64,000 nt of DNA from Pegoplata infirma (Eukaryota; Arthropoda; Insecta; Diptera; Anthomyiidae), in NCBI GenBank assembly GCA_963921195.1, contig OY992539.1, positions 135,993,182 to 136,057,181 of the forward strand, read 5' to 3'. Below, in pieces: positions 1 to 12,244 of the stretch; the stretch's first letter is position 1; each line of letters opens with the position of its first letter. Below the pieces are notes generated by a model. The model saw only the letters and a program-made list of their open reading frames with translations. It searched no databases and was not told the DNA's origin. A program made the position numbers and the translations under genes.

Positions 1-640
1 ACTTAAAAATAAATCGAGGTTAAAGCTTAAAAATTGCTCTTAAGGATGGTGCACTCGTTTTGTCAGTCGCATTAACCGTAAGGGCACAATTGTCTCTCAA
101 TGATATCTTATTCCCAAAATCCAATTTCATTTCACTAAAATTCATATGAAAAAAGACTGCGAATGGAACGTCACCTTATACACATGATTACAATTATTCT
201 CCTGGACGCATAACCGGTTTCCAAACTTTCTATTACATCAGGATTTTGAGAAATTTGGAATACAAAAAAAAAACGCGTTTTTGGACATATTTAACAACTC
301 GTAGAGGATAAACCCGATGTGTTAACGACTTAAAAATAAGTCAAGGGTAAAGCTCAAACATTGCTCTTTAAGATGTATAACTTATTTGATTAGTCGCTTT
401 AACCGTTGGAGCACAAATTGTCTTTTATTATTTTGAAGACGCCATCACCTCGGTTTCATCCGCTATCAGTTTCCAAAAATGCCCAAATTGGCGATTTTTT
501 TAACTTTGACCTCAATTTTCTCAAAAAGTTTGGATTTTTGAACAGCAGAGCTATTGCAATTAAGTGTATAAGATCGCGTCCCAGTCGCATTTTCAATGTT
601 TAGTAGTGTTATCTTTGAATTAATCACCCGCTAATACTAG
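1..640. repeat. Two degenerate tandem units of about 325 bp
   Basis: The first unit starts with ACTTAAAAATAAATCGAGG at 1 and a diverged copy starts at about 328. Both continue through matching stretches (TAAAGCT, ATTGCTCTT, GTCGC-TTAACCGT, GCACAA). Similarity fades in the second half of the unit. No credible coding frame is present. The left edge is cut by the window, so the array may extend further. Confidence 0.5.
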
Positions 641-665
641 GATCCCCTGGAATCAGAGGGGCCTA

Positions 666-920
666 CACTCAAAATAATACATTAGTAGATTTACTAATTT
701 TTTTTGCTAATGCTAGTAAGTTAACCTTTAGCAAATTTTTAGTTGAGATTAGCATGTTAGCAAAAATATCTTGTAAACTTCATTTAGCGCATTAGCAATT
801 TTAAACAAAATTTGAACTAATTTTTTTGCTAAATTTAAAATTGAGTTGACCAAATTTTTACAAGCTTTTTTTGCTAATTTTAGCAAAAATAAATGGTAAA
901 TTTAATTTTTTTTAGAAAAC
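666..920. mobile_element. Possible small TIR element beginning CACTCAAAATAAT
   Basis: A TA is followed by CACTCAAAATAATA at 666, the same terminus as several other elements in this window (1309, 24815, 57088, 59117). The body is AT-rich and full of GCTAA/TTAGC motifs on both strands. I could not fix the right end, so this may be a truncated copy. Confidence 0.3.
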
Positions 921-924
921 TTAA

Positions 925-1650
925 AATGGCGCTATCTCGGAAACTAAGCTAGATAGATCAAAACGGATGGCATTTTTGGTTCTCGAGCTCTCCATAGTAT
1001 CGCCGGTCCTCTTCACACGTGTGGACCCTGATGGGTCCTAACTTTGGATCCAAAAAAGTTAGCATTCCCGAAAATTGTAAATGCTCATATCTCGGTAAAT
1101 ATTGCCGACACGATAAAAAGTCCAAAAGCATTTTTGTAGCCCTCAACACGTAGAACAAGACCACAAAATAACCAAAAGCTCTCCGAGTAATATTTTTGAA
1201 GTTATCGAGTTTTTCATTTCTTAAAACCCCAGTGTTCCCCTAAAATCTCGTATCTCAAAAACTAAGCAAGATAGAGCGAAACGGACAAAAATTTTGGATC
1301 AAAAACTACACTCAAAAAAAAAACTGTAATGTTAGCAAAAAAAGCTTGTAAACCTACAAGAAAATTTGCTGATTTTGAACCCACAAATTTTTTTGCTAAA
1401 GTTAGCAAAAATGTTTTGCCAATAATAAGTTAACCAAATTTTTATTTTTTTAACTTATTTCATAAACATCTGAGGACCCCATTGGGTTCGGACCCGATAG
1501 GTCCAGACCCCGATTTCCAAAATATTGGAAAATGTGCCGAAAAAAATTGGTTAAATGCAAATATCTCGATATTTAGCAAAGATTTTATGCATGTTTGAAT
1601 ATGTATTTTAGCTCTAGGTAAGCACACAGAAAAAAATATGGGGAAAAACA
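925..1650. repeat. Dispersed repeat Y, copy 1, with nested small element at 1309
   Basis: The stretch from about 940 to 1300 closely matches 55670-55960: ATCTCGGTAAAT, GTAGAACAAGACC, AAAGCTCTCCGAGTAA and AACTAAGCAAG occur in both. At 1307 a TA followed by CACTCAAAAAAA marks a nested small element ending near 1450. The text then continues in inverted orientation relative to copy 2 (CCCATTGGGTTCGG, GGTCCAGACCCC). No gene. Confidence 0.55.
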
Positions 1651-2281
1651 ATTTGAGTAATCACTTGTTTAAATTTAAAAAAAGTTTTGAGTAATTTTTT
1701 AATTGACGCAATTAAAAATTTACTCAAAAATTTAAAACAAATTGAGTAAATCATTTAATAAGAATTTAATAGCTTTTTTAATTTTTTTTTGGAATTTTCT
1801 TAGTTTTTTTAATTCTCGTTTTGTTTATAGTTTTTTGTATATATACATGAAAGTTTGTAATCATATTTATAAAATTTTTTTATGTCTTTAAGACAAAAAT
1901 ATATTTGGTAAAGTTTGAAAAAACATGTTTTTTTTCTTTGTAAAAAAATATGAAATTTTTTTAAACTTTGTTTTTTTTAGAGTAGAAACAGAATAAGCCC
2001 GGCACGACTTTTTCCATACGGTTTGGCAGATTAAACCGGTGGCCGGCGCCGATGTGAAATAAAACTTGTTCTGTTTTTAAAAGGTGGTGCTTCTTGTTCT
2101 GTTCCTGCACTTAATAGTGTCAATTAAAAATTTACTCAAATTTTTTTGGCAAACATTTAATAAATTTTTATTAAAAATTTACTCAATACTATTAAATCGT
2201 TTACTGGTGGAAAATTGAGTAATTTTTTACTCAATAGTATTAAAAATTTACTCAAATTTTTTTTTTATTTCTTTCTGTGCA
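1623..2281. mobile_element. AT-rich MITE-like segment with CACAGAAA termini
   Basis: The left end reads CACACAGAAAAAAAT and the right end is the inverted TTTCTTTCTGTG. Inside, TTGAGTAAATTTTTAAT and its complement recur on both sides, so the segment can fold back. A less AT-rich island (about 1995-2065, with CCGGTGGCCGGCGCCG) sits in the middle. I could not confirm a target duplication. Confidence 0.4.
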
Positions 2282-2462
2282 TAATACAAAATGGTACGTT
2301 TGGTAAACTTCGGATAAAAAATGTAATTTTGACAATTTTTTTAAAAATTTTAACTTTAAACCGCCATAGTTTTGGGTGCGATCGCTCAAATTAATGCACG
2401 CGGACGGATCAATGTGCCACGAAAAAAAAATCGCAATTTTTTTTCTTAAATATTAAAAGTTA

Positions 2463-3055
2463 ATGACAATTGCTCATATATATTATTCATCTATGATCGA
2501 TTCTAAGTCGTTCTATGAATGTCCGTCCGTCCGCCCGTCCGTCTGTATAAAACACGATTCAGTCCAAAATAAAAGAGCTAGACCCCTGAAAATTGATAAG
2601 AATATGTATAATGCTCATAGTCCGGTTAAGTACGGAAAAAATCAGCCAGGGGGAAAAAAGTTCCCCCTTAACGAACTAAAAAAAAACTCTTAAAAAACGC
2701 TATTTTTACATCTTTTTTTGCCATTTTTGTTAAACAAATGAAATCTTTTTATGTCAGAAGGGTTTTAAACTCCTGCACTTAGACCCAGGGGGCTGGAAAA
2801 TTTAGTTTTTTTCTGCCCGCCCCCTTTTGTGGGCGTGAATTTTAAAAAACCATTAAAATAATGAGAAAATGGTATTACTAAATTGCAAAAAGCATAATAA
2901 TAAATTAGTTAGCATTTATCGCGATGGGGAAAGTATCCCACCACCCCCACTGAGCCCATCCTCAAAAAACGACCCTGAATTTTTTTATATGTTTTAACAT
3001 GTTGGAGGGTATCATAGATTCGACATAGCCGAATTTAACACTCTCACTTGGTTTT
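2463..3055 (-). repeat. Dispersed fly repeat family 1, minus copy
   Basis: This is the reverse of the copy at 3691-4369. It has the (CCGT)n run at 2521-2545, the TTTATTTTGGACTG-type segment reversed, CAGGGGGAAAAAAG, a G-rich AAAAGGGGGCGGGC-like block (reversed at 2816), and ends GCCGAATTTAACACTCTCAC. Short reading frames across it recur with each copy and are not genes. Confidence 0.7.
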
Positions 3056-3059
3056 ATTA

Positions 3060-3282
3060 AATTTGTTTTATTAAATTTAATTTCTATTTCGACCCTCGTA
3101 GCGCATTTAATATTTACTCAATCTGGATGCCATTAAGCTTAAATTAAAGCTAGATAAATTACCTACACAACACTTTTTACAAAAATACTTGTTTGATAAA
3201 AAATTAGGTCTATTATTGTTACCTTTATCTTTAACAAATTACATATACTATGTAGTCGTACTTAGACTTTTGGCAGCCACTG
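3060..3282. mobile_element. Right end of a TA-flanked TIR element (CAGTGGCTG family)
   Basis: The end reads GGCAGCCACTG followed by TA, the inverse of the terminus at 8542. The inward sequence (CTCGTAGCGCATTTAATATT, GCCATTAAGCTTAAATTAAA, CTTTTTACAAAAATAC) matches 10262-10380 inverted and 10980-11060 plus 12124-12214 direct. This copy carries the uninterrupted forms of the sites into which elements inserted at 8578 and 11061 in the other copy. Confidence 0.65.
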
Positions 3283-3690
3283 TATGTAGTCCGATTGGAA
3301 AAAATGAGAAAAAAATCCAAAAGACTAAAAAAAAGTTTTTCCCTCTCCAATTAATTAATTAGTATTAATTACATAAATTTGAAATAGTTTAACAAGAAAA
3401 GTTTGCATTTATTGTCAGTTCACGGAAATTTGCCAAATCAATTAAAAAATTTAATCATTTAATCAATTAAAAAAATTATTAAAAACTATAATGAACTTTT
3501 TAAAAATTTGAATTAAAAGTTTTTTTCACTAAAATTTTTTCTGTGTATGAAACACCTTCCTTGTAAGTGGAGGGTATATTAAATATAATTTGTACTACTA
3601 CAATAAATTTTGATCAAAGGGTTAACAAAACAAAAAAAAAAAATTTCATAAAGCAAATGCTAAAAAACAAGATGGACAAAACACAAAATT

Positions 3691-4369
3691 AACAAGTGAG
3701 AGTGTTAAATTGGGCTGTGCCGAATCTTTAATACCCTCCAACATATAAAAGTCGTAAAAAAAAAAATTGCAGGGGCGTTTTTTTTGGGGGGGGGGGGGTC
3801 AGTAGGGGTCAGTAGGGGTCATTAGGGGGCACATAAACCCATGCAGTAAATGTTTAAAAATTCATTTATTATGCTTTTGAAGCTTCAGTAACACAATTTT
3901 ATCATTATTTAAAAACATTTTTAATGTCCACGCCCACAAAAGGGGGGCGGGGGAAAAAAACGATTTTTTTTTATTTCCTGGGTCCAAGCGTAGGACCTTG
4001 GACTTTTTCTGACATCAAATTGTTTCATTTGCTTAACAGAAATACAAAAAAACCTGTGAAAATATGGCGTTGGGAACTTTTTTCCCCCTGGTCCGATTTT
4101 GCCCATTTACGAACTTAAACTGCCTAGGACCAAAACACATATTCCTGCCAAACTTGACGAGTCTATCTCTTTTATTTTGGACTGCATCGTGTCTTATACA
4201 GACGGACGGACGGACGGACGGACATACGGACATTCTAGAAAAGTCTTAGAATCGATCATAGATCAATAATATATACACTTTATGGGGTCCCCGACCGATA
4301 TTTCGATGCGTTACAAACGGAATGACAAAGTGAGTATACCCCCATACTGTAGTTGGAGGGTATAAAAAG
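3691..4369 (+). repeat. Dispersed fly repeat family 1, most complete copy
   Basis: It starts AACAAGTGAGAGTGTTAAAT and carries GCCGAATC, ATACCCTCCAACAT, a G homopolymer at about 3785, and (GACG)n at 4200-4220. It ends TTGGAGGGTATAAAAA. Two related copies lie at 2463-3055 and 52955-53360. The layout is that of a non-autonomous dispersed repeat; I cannot assign its class. The start and end carry short complementary TACCCTCCAAC / TTGGAGGGTA segments. Confidence 0.7.
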
Positions 4370-4705
4370 CATTTTGATGAAATAAAAAACCAAAGAAACC
4401 CCGAAATAACAAACAACAGAAAAAGTCATAGGTATTTAATTATTAACTTTACAGCTGCTTTTGTATAAAGAAAACAATGGAAAACAAAGGATCATTCGAA
4501 AGAAGGGAAAAAATCCAATGCAAAATTTTTGCCAAAAAGGAATAAACAAACAAAGCAAAATTTAATAATAATACTTAAATATATTTTGTTGGATGATTTC
4601 AATATTTTGATAAATAGAGGGGGGTTGACAACTGACATTGACTTTGTATTTAAGATTGACAAATGTCAAACTATAATAAAAACATATGCATATAAAAAAT
4701 AATAT
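4370..4705. other. AT-rich stretch, no gene seen
   Basis: I see no reading frame, repeat match or structured RNA that I can support here. The end of this stretch runs into a family 2 repeat. Confidence 0.5.
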
Positions 4706-5059
4706 TCGATCAAGACCGACCAGCAACATTGCTTACCGGAAATTGTGACCCAAGTCCAAACATGGACCAATTGAATCAACATTTTGTTAAATCTTTTACA
4801 AGTGTAAAATAAACACACAAACAAAATTAAAGTGAAATAGGCTTTTATTTGTTAACAAACGAACTACATTTGTATCGAGGCTAAATGAACAGAATTTTTC
4901 CAATTTCAAAACGGTCGTTTTTGGATTAAGAAAATCATTAATTTTAAATTTCAGTTAAATTAATTGATAATTGCAACCTGAATCGCACTACATCATTTAC
5001 TTTGTCAGTCTAAATGCTGAACGGACAGACGAACATCGCTAAATCGCCTTAAAACGTTA
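4706..5059 (-). repeat. Dispersed fly repeat family 2, left piece
   Basis: The motifs CAAGACCGACC, GACCCAAGTCCAAACATG and ACATCGCTAAATCG match the fuller copy at 55010-55650. The repeat is cut at 5059 by the TA-flanked element 5060-7912 and resumes at 7913 with GTTACAAACACCAGTACAAA, so the two pieces belonged to one copy. Confidence 0.6.
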
Positions 5060-5595
5060 CACAGTAAAAAGTTTTGGGTTAATTTTAATTCCTAGCTGGT
5101 GTGTATATATATCAAAGACAAAAAGAATTAAATTTATTCCTTTAAAAGTGTATTTTTAAAGAGATAAAAAGAGAGTGAGAGAGTGGCTTTTTAACCTATT
5201 TTTTGGTGTTAAAATAAATCCCAAATAGTTTTATAAATGTAAATAATTTTATACCTAAACGGGTGTTAATTTTAATCTAGGCAGGACTAAAAATGGTACC
5301 CCTTTCATAAAATTTACCCAAAAATAAATAAAACAAAAGGTTATGTTTTTTTATATTTTTGTGTATTGAATAAACAAGAAGACTTAAAATACAGATCAAA
5401 TACCTGAAGTAAGTTAAAATGAAGAGGAATGTTAATGCATTTTTCACCCAAACTCAGTAAAACTACATGGAAAAAATGAAATTTCTATATTACGAAATTA
5501 TTCCTGGGGGTCTTCCAAATCAATTTCGGCACGGTTTGTTGATGTCGTTCCATCAAAAAAAAAAACAAAAGCAGCTGCTGGATCAGTATTGTGTA

Positions 5596-6121
5596 CAGCG
5601 ATGCCAATTCAGCGCGTTTCGCGCTAGATTTAGCGCTTTTTGACCACCCAAAAAGCGCATTTTTTAAATCTAGCGCGTTTTTAAAAAAGGCGCTAAACTA
5701 GCGCGTTTTCACTTTTTCATTTAGCGCCTTTAGCGCTTTCTTTAAACAACAAATCATTTTGAGAAAAAATGTACATTTTAGAACAGAAACGTCCTAAAAA
5801 CAGTCGTAAATCCATATTTTACAAGTAATTGTTGTAGTACAATCATAGAAATGTAAAATTTTGTTGAAAATTAAGAAAAAGTGTGGTTTTTATTTATAAT
5901 AAAAACAGAAAAAATTTAGTTTAAAAATTATATTTAGCAATTTTTTAGACATATTTTGTGAATAGGCCTCATGATTTTATAAAATTTTTTATTAAAACCG
6001 TTAAATTAAAATTATTTTTTAGCGCTTTTTGGCGCTTTTTAATTTATTTTAATTTTGCGCTTTTTAGCGCTTTTTGAGTCATTGTTTTGCGCGTTTTGCC
6101 TGTAAAAAGTTGGCATCACTG
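5596..6121. mobile_element. Non-autonomous hAT element with AGCGC subterminal repeats
   Basis: The ends are CAGCGATGCCAA and TTGGCATCACTG, with an exact 8-bp duplication ATTGTGTA (5588-5595 and 6122-6129). Both subterminal regions are crowded with TTTAGCGCTTTT-type motifs in both orientations. The middle is plain AT-rich DNA. An 8-bp duplication with CAG-type ends is the hAT hallmark. No transposase. Confidence 0.85.
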
Positions 6122-6137
6122 ATTGTGTAATTAATTA

Positions 6138-7320
6138 CACTGTGCTACAGTGAAAAAATACTTCTAATGTGATATGGTATAGGTTGTTGGTTTTGTAGAG
6201 TAGATTACAAAAATGCCCATTTAACTTGCCAGACACCCTCAAATTTTAGAGTTATTGTCAAAAAACGTTTTTTTGGGACTTTTCTCACTAAACCTTGTGT
6301 AATTCAGAAAATTTTCAACCGATTTTAAATTTTTTAACTGTTTTGGATAGAAGAAGGATAGGACTTTCCATGTGTGTGAATTGGTATACACATATAAGAA
6401 AGATATCTATTGATTTTTTCTATAATGTCTAATTTTTTTGTTATTTTTTGAAAATTTTTCGAGTTTATCGATTTTTTTCTGCTATAGTTCGTTTAACAAC
6501 CTTTATATTTATAAACATATTTTAAGGAAAATTTAGTTGTGAATTCGATGAGCTTTATCCTTTAAAAATCAGATAAGAATTGACAGAGTTGTGATAATTT
6601 TTCTAAAAAAGAAAATTAAGATTTTTCAGGAAATCGCCGTTTAGATATCACAGGCAAAAAAAATAATTTTATCATAAGAGGTCATGTACAATATTTTTAA
6701 AGGTTTTTGGCGCTCTGAATCCGAATCTGTCCTTTAAATTCCTCTATCTCGTCTGGTTTTTGAGATATTTAACATAATTTGATATATCAAAAACTTAATA
6801 AGATAGTGCAATTTCAAGGTCAAATTCGAATTCAGGGGGCCAAAAACCTTTAAAATAATGATACGCGACCTCTCAGTATGTTCGTTTATTTTTTTATTTT
6901 TTTTGCCTGGGTTGTCCGAACGGCAATTTCATGCAAAATCTTAATTTTATTTTTTAGAAAAATTATCACAACTCTGATAAAACTCAAAAATTTTTCAAAA
7001 AATAACAAAAAAAAATTATATATTGTTGAAAAAATCAATACATATCTTTCTTAAATGTATAGACTTATTCACACACATAAAAAGCTCTATATTTCTTCTA
7101 TCCAAAACAGTTAAAAAATTGAAAATCGGTTGAAAACTTTTTAAGTTACACGTGGTTTAGTGAGAAAAGTCCCAAAAAAACGTTTTTTGGCAATAACTTT
7201 AAAATTTGAGGGTGTCTGGCAAGTTTGATGGGCATTTTTGTGATCTTTTCGACGAGACCTACAATCTTAACTACCTCATTTCAAAAGTATATTCGATTTT
7301 GTGTTTTTTGTAGCACAGTG
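6138..7320. mobile_element. Near-complete palindrome, CACTGTGCTACA ends, TTA duplication
   Basis: The ends CACTGTGCTACA and TGTAGCACAGTG are flanked by TTA on both sides (6135-6137, 7321-7323). The two halves are inverted copies over almost their full length, meeting near 6735; for example ACACCCTCAAATTTTA (6233) pairs with TAAAATTTGAGGGTGT (7200). CAC-type ends with a 3-bp duplication suggest the CACTA/Mirage/Chapaev (CMC) group, but with no protein this is inference. Confidence 0.75.
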
Positions 7321-7912
7321 TTATTTATGGAAGGTTTTCGAAGTTAATGAATGCACTGCCCGATCAAAAATTCCAGTCTCTGCCTTTTGCTTTAAGATTC
7401 GGCTGGTCTAAAAGTAAGGTTAAACAAAAATTAATTAAACACGATTGCAAAACGTTTGTAGTCAATACTTACTTGATAATTATATTCCGGTCGGAGTCAA
7501 AACTTCACTTTCTGGATCGCAAATTTTGATAACATAAAATTTTCCATAAATTTTTATTTTTGCGTACATTGCAAACATTTTGCCACACTTTCATTGAATG
7601 AATAAGTTTTTTTTTTCTCACTCAATACAACAGCTGTTTTTAATTCCTTGTTAAGTGTTTATTTTAAACTTGATGAAATACAATTGTTAATGACGTTTGA
7701 CGTTTATTTTTTATTAGTTTTTTAAGAGAGAAATTTAATTATTTTTTTGCATTAAAATAAAAATAAAAGAAATAACATAAAGAAAAACAATCTTTTAATT
7801 CCTATGTGGTTTAACATTTAAACCATTTCGGATTTAACTTTCAATTTAATTCCAAGGTGGTTTAAAATGTGTTCCGCTAGGTTTTAAATTTAACCCAAAA
7901 CTTTTTACTGTG

Positions 7913-8035
7913 TAGTTTAACTCAATGGGTATTCTTGAATGTGGGACGAACACTTCGAGGAGTTACAAACACCAGTACAAACTTATTATACCCACCACCA
8001 AGAAGAATAAAATCATATAAATTATATAAATATAG
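7913..8035 (-). repeat. Dispersed fly repeat family 2, right piece
   Basis: The segment AGTTACAAACACCAGTACAA and ATTATACCCACCACC continue the copy interrupted at 5059 and match 55580-55620. The sequence decays into AT-rich DNA after 8010. Confidence 0.55.
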
Positions 8036-8329
8036 CAACATTTCTATTCAAGTAAAGAAAAAGTAGCGTGTAGTATTTTTTTTTTTTTAAATCAACCCTT
8101 TTGGAAAAAAGAAACAGGAGGAAGCTCGAAAAATGTGTATTAAATGTTTTGACCAGAGCCCAGTTGGATATTTCGGACAAAACTTTTAATGATTTTAAAT
8201 ATTTTTTGTATTGTAGAAAAGCGGGACAAAAATTGTTTAATTTTTAATTCTATTTCACAAGTTTCCAATGGATTTCTCATTTACTTATGTATTTCGCAAC
8301 ATTATAAAAATCTTTTTTTATTAATGTCT

Positions 8330-8530
8330 ATGAATAATAAATTTACATATGTAAAAAGGTCTTTCATTCTTCTATTATAAACCATTCGGAAATTAAAAAT
8401 CAGTTAAATATTTTCTGAGTTACACGTGGTTAAGCATAAAAAGTCCTAAAAACAGTTTTTAGGCAATAACTTTAAAATCTGAAGATGTTTGGCAACTAAA
8501 ATAGGCATTTTTGAGAAACCAAATTCGTTG
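8330..8530. repeat. Diverged fragment of the palindromic element seen at 6138-7320
   Basis: GAGTTACACGTGGTTAAG, TAGGCAATAACTTTAAAAT and GGCATTTTTGAGA match the right arm at 7140-7240 with scattered substitutions. No terminus or target duplication remains, so it is an older, truncated copy. Confidence 0.55.
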
Positions 8531-8577
8531 TTTTAGTCATACAGTGGCTGGCAAAATTCTACGTACGCCTACAATAA

Positions 8578-10258
8578 CATCATCCGACAGCCAATAGTAA
8601 ACATGAACCGGATAATATACGTCTGAAAGAAGAGATCAAATGGAAAAGTAAAACTGCATTTACAATTTATCATTTCGTGATCCTGTTTGCTCTTAAAATG
8701 AATTCAAAGTTTGAAGGGACTACATTTTGTAAAACATTTTTTAAATATTTGTACTTGTCCTAGGATTAGGGTTGCCATACATACTCTTTTCCCCGGACAC
8801 CGTCCTCTTTTTTAGGTCGTCCGGGGCTGTCCTACTTCTTTTTTATGAAGTGTCCGGGGTTGTCCTACTTTTTGCACTTCTCCCCCTGACATTTTATTAT
8901 TGCTTCTAAACTTTTGAATTATTGGCATAGCTGTATTTTCGCTTGCCAGCGGTAATGTCAACTTTTAAGAAAAAAAAATCGTATATTTCGAGTAAAAAAA
9001 CACTTTATGTGAGAAAATAACTACGTTGTCATCACTTCTTATCAGCTGTTGTGTGTCATAAAGTTTGCTCATCGAAAAAAGATTAGTATATCAAAAATAT
9101 CCATTTTAAAATTTTCTAATTGATTTTAAGAAAATTCCTTTTAAATTTCCAAAAATTTCAAAAATATTTCAGAAATTTCCAATTGTATTTCAAAAGTTTC
9201 CATTTGCATTTTAAAATTTGCTAAATGATTTTCAGAAAATTGCATTTCAGAATTTCTAAATGCTTTTCAGAAAATTTTTAAATGCTTTTCAGAAAATTTC
9301 AATTCAGTATATTTCAAAAATTTTCAAATGCTTTTCAGAAAATTTTGACAAACAAATGAAATTTTGGAAATGCAATTAGATACTTTTTAAATAAAAATTT
9401 AAATTTCTGAAATACAATTAAAAAATCTGAACTTAATAAAATTCAAAAGTAATTTTCTTAAAATCATTTAGAAAATTTTAAAATGAAAATGGAAACTATT
9501 GAAAAACAAATAGAATTTTCTAAAAAGCATTTAGAAAATTTTGAAATATAAATAAAAAAATTCTAATATACAATTGAAAATTTTTGAATTATATTTAGAC
9601 ATTTTATAAATATAACTGGAAATTTTTGAATTAAAAATGGATATTTCTAAAATTAAATTGAAAATTTCTGATATATAAGTGGAAACATAGATTTAATTTT
9701 TATTGGAAATAAAAATTGTTTTCTTAATAAAAATGAATTTTTTTGCATATTGTATCGCGTTGACTTTTTTAAATTAATTTATTAAAAATTGTCCTCTTTT
9801 TTTGAGGTTGACGTCCTCTTTTTCTCAAAATGGAGATGGCAACCCAACCTAGGATGCAACTGGTGATGGCAAATGAAAGAAGAGGATCACCCCTAATTTT
9901 TCCATTTTTTATTTTGCCATATCAGGATAAAAGGATGTGAATAATGTCCTTTGAATGATATTGAAAGATAAAGTTTTAAAAGGATATAACATACCTCCTT
10001 TTTCCTGATATGTAAAAATATGTAAATAATGGGAGATCCTCCTCTTTCATTTGCCATCACTAGTGGCATTTTAGGACACAAATATTAAAAAAAATATTTT
10101 ATAAAATTGAATCCTCTTAAACTTTGAAGTCCTTTTAAAAGGAAACAGGATCACAAAATGAAAAACTGTAAATGCAGTTTTACTAATTTAGTCTCTAGTT
10201 TCAAACGTAAATTATCCAGTTCTTGTTTAACGATTTTTTTCGTTTTTGTCGGACGGTG
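8578..10258. mobile_element. Palindromic TIR element, CATCATCCGAC ends, TAA duplication
   Basis: The ends CATCATCCGAC and GTCGGACGGTG are flanked by TAA (8575-8577, 10259-10261). The arms are inverted copies through GTAAAACTGCATTTACA / TGTAAATGCAGTTTTAC and GTGATGGCAAATGAAAGA at the centre. The left arm is split by a hAT at 8767-9847. The related copy at 3060-3282 shows the site without the insertion (CAATAATAGACC). The superfamily is uncertain. Confidence 0.7.
8767..9847. mobile_element. Non-autonomous hAT element with GTCCTCTTTTT repeats
   Basis: It starts TAGGGTTGCCATAC and ends GATGGCAACCCAA, flanked by an exact 8-bp duplication CCTAGGAT (8759-8766 and 9848-9855). The motifs GTCCTCTTTTT and TGTCCTACTT repeat inside each end. 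The middle (9100-9720) is a low-complexity run of AAATTTC/GAAATTT variants such as CATTTCAGAATTT. No transposase. Confidence 0.85.
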
Positions 10259-10599
10259 TAATAGACCTAATAAACCAGTATTTTTGTAAAAAGTGCTGTG
10301 TATGTAATTTTACAAGCTTAATGACGTCCAGATTAAATAAATATTAAATGTGCTACGAGGGTCGAAATAAAAATTGAAATTACTGAAAGACCTTTTTTAT
10401 TTTTTTAATATTTTTACGTCGATTCAAGCTCGAACATTCAAAGCTCAAAAAATTACTTAAAGTTTTAATTAAGTTATCAACAATTTTTTTTTTTTGCTTC
10501 GTTGGAAAAATTTATATAGATAAATGAATATAACTCTTGGAGCATTTTTAAATTTTTAATGTTTGAACTTGAAAAAAACTGACATAAAAATGTTTTAAT

Positions 10600-10870
10600 A
10601 AATAAATATTCGAGCTCGAGGCCTTACGATTTTTATTTGTTAATAATTTTTATTTTTATTTAAAACCAATATTTCGCCTTTCTTTGACTGACAGTGCAAT
10701 AACAGACGATGGTGGATACACAACGTATTTTTTAAAGTTTTTTGTTTTTTGTTTTTACGTAAACAATTAATATTCCCCTGAGGATGACTCTCAAAGAAAG
10801 GTGAAATATTGGTTTTAAATAAAAATAAAAATTAATAACAAATAAAAATCGTAAGGCCTCGAGTTCGAAT
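10600..10870. repeat. Inverted repeat at the core of the 8542-12214 element
   Basis: About 80 bp from 10612 (GAGCTCGAGGCCTTACGATT) pairs with 10790-10870 (AATCGTAAGGCCTCGAG). The AAACCAATATTTCGCC segment pairs with GGTGAAATATTGGTTT. The loop of roughly 100 bp holds no frame. Confidence 0.6.
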
Positions 10871-11060
10871 ATTTATTTATTAAAATATTTAATAAAAAAG
10901 GTCGAATAAAACTAAAATTAAAATATACTGACATAAAAATATTTAAAAAATCTAAAAAAAGGTCTTTCACTAAATTCAATTTCCATTTCGACACTCTTAG
11001 CACATTTATTATTTACTCAATCTGAATGCCATTAAGCTTAAATTAAAGCTTGATAGATTA

Positions 11061-12123
11061 CACTACTCTACAAAAATCAATTTTTTTTTTGCACAGACTT
11101 CTGAAGTACATTTTTTAAAGTATTATGGCCTCCTAAACACGAATCATCAGAAAAGTTGTATCAAATCGCCTTCTCGAGATATAGGCATTTTCATTTTTTG
11201 TAGACCAAGCTCACAAAACAGACAAATTTTTTAATATTGGAAAAGTGAATGTTAAAGTTATTCGTTTTTTTTTTATAATTCCCAATATAATTACTTAACT
11301 CGATACGATCAAGGATACCATCAGGACATTATATGGTAGTTATAATTATCCGAATTTTGTAGAAACTGCCTGTTCAAAGCAGATATGTAAAGTAGACACT
11401 CCAATAAAGAGAACCTGGGGTTAAAATCCAAAATCCATTTAGTATATTCAGAAATATTTGCAAAAGAAGTCAAAATTTTGAACTTTTTCGTACCAATTTT
11501 TATGTTTTTTTGTTAAAATTAAAAAACTAAAATCTAAAACACATTTCTTAAAGTATTTTGGCCTCCTAAATATGAATCTGTCATCAGAAAAATTTTATCA
11601 AATCATCTTCTCGAGATATAGACATTTAAATTTTTTGCGGATTAAGCCCTCAAAACCAACAAAGTTGGCTTCTTTTATAAATATTTCTGGATATACTCAA
11701 CGTATTTTAGATTTTAACACCACGTTCTATTTATTGGAGTGTCTTCTTTACATATCTGCATTCAATTGGAGTGCACAGGAAGTTTCTTGCAAAATTCGGA
11801 TTCTTATAAGGACATAACCAAAAAAAGGACATTTTGAATTTTCTTATACTGTCCTGATGGTATCGAGTCCGGATTTCTTTCAAAAGTTGGGTAATTTTAT
11901 TGGGAATTCGAATAAAAAAAAATATAAATAACATTAACATACACTTTTCCAATATTAAAAAAATGTTCTGTTTTAAGGACTTAATCCAGAAAAAAATTAA
12001 AATGCCTTTATCTCGAGAAGGCGATTTGATATAACTTTTCTGATCACAGATTCGTGTTTAGGAGGCCAAAATACTTTAGAAAATGTATTCAAAATCTCTG
12101 TGAAAAATCCGTGTAGAGTAGTG
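11061..12123. mobile_element. Palindromic TIR element, CACTACTCTACA ends, TTA duplication
   Basis: The ends CACTACTCTACA and TGTAGAGTAGTG are flanked by TTA (11058-11060 and 12124-12126). The related copy at about 3150 reads TAAATTACCTACACAAC with a single TTA, giving the empty site. Inside, the phrase AATCGCCTTCTCGAGATATA occurs at 11166 and, varied, at 11600 (direct) and 12010 (inverted), so the arms also contain a tandem duplication. No protein; CMC-type by its ends, tentatively. Confidence 0.8.
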
Positions 12124-12244
12124 TTACCTACACAGCACTTTTTACAAAAATACCTGTTTGATAATAATTAGGTCTATTATTATGTAGTCGTACGTAGACT
12201 TTTGACGGTCATTGTATATATATTTTTGATGTTATTAATCGAAT

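Larger units (their letters stand above)
5060..7912. mobile_element. TA-flanked TIR element (Tc1/mariner-like), non-autonomous
   Basis: The inverted ends are CACAGTAAAAAGTTTTGGG at 5060 and its complement ending at 7912, about 40 bp with few mismatches, flanked by TA on both sides (5058-5059 and 7913-7914). It split a family 2 repeat. No transposase frame is present. Two younger elements sit inside it: a hAT at 5596-6121 and a palindrome at 6138-7320. Confidence 0.75.
8542..12214. mobile_element. TA-flanked TIR element (CAGTGGCTG family) carrying two later insertions
   Basis: The left end CAGTGGCTGGCAAAATTCTA follows TA (8540-8541). The right end is the diverged inverse ending GACGGTCATTG at 12214, before TA. 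Removing the nested elements 8578-10258 and 11061-12123 leaves arms that match each other and the fragment at 3060-3282. The core (10600-10870) is a further inverted repeat around GCCTTACGATTTTTATTTG. No transposase frame. Confidence 0.65.
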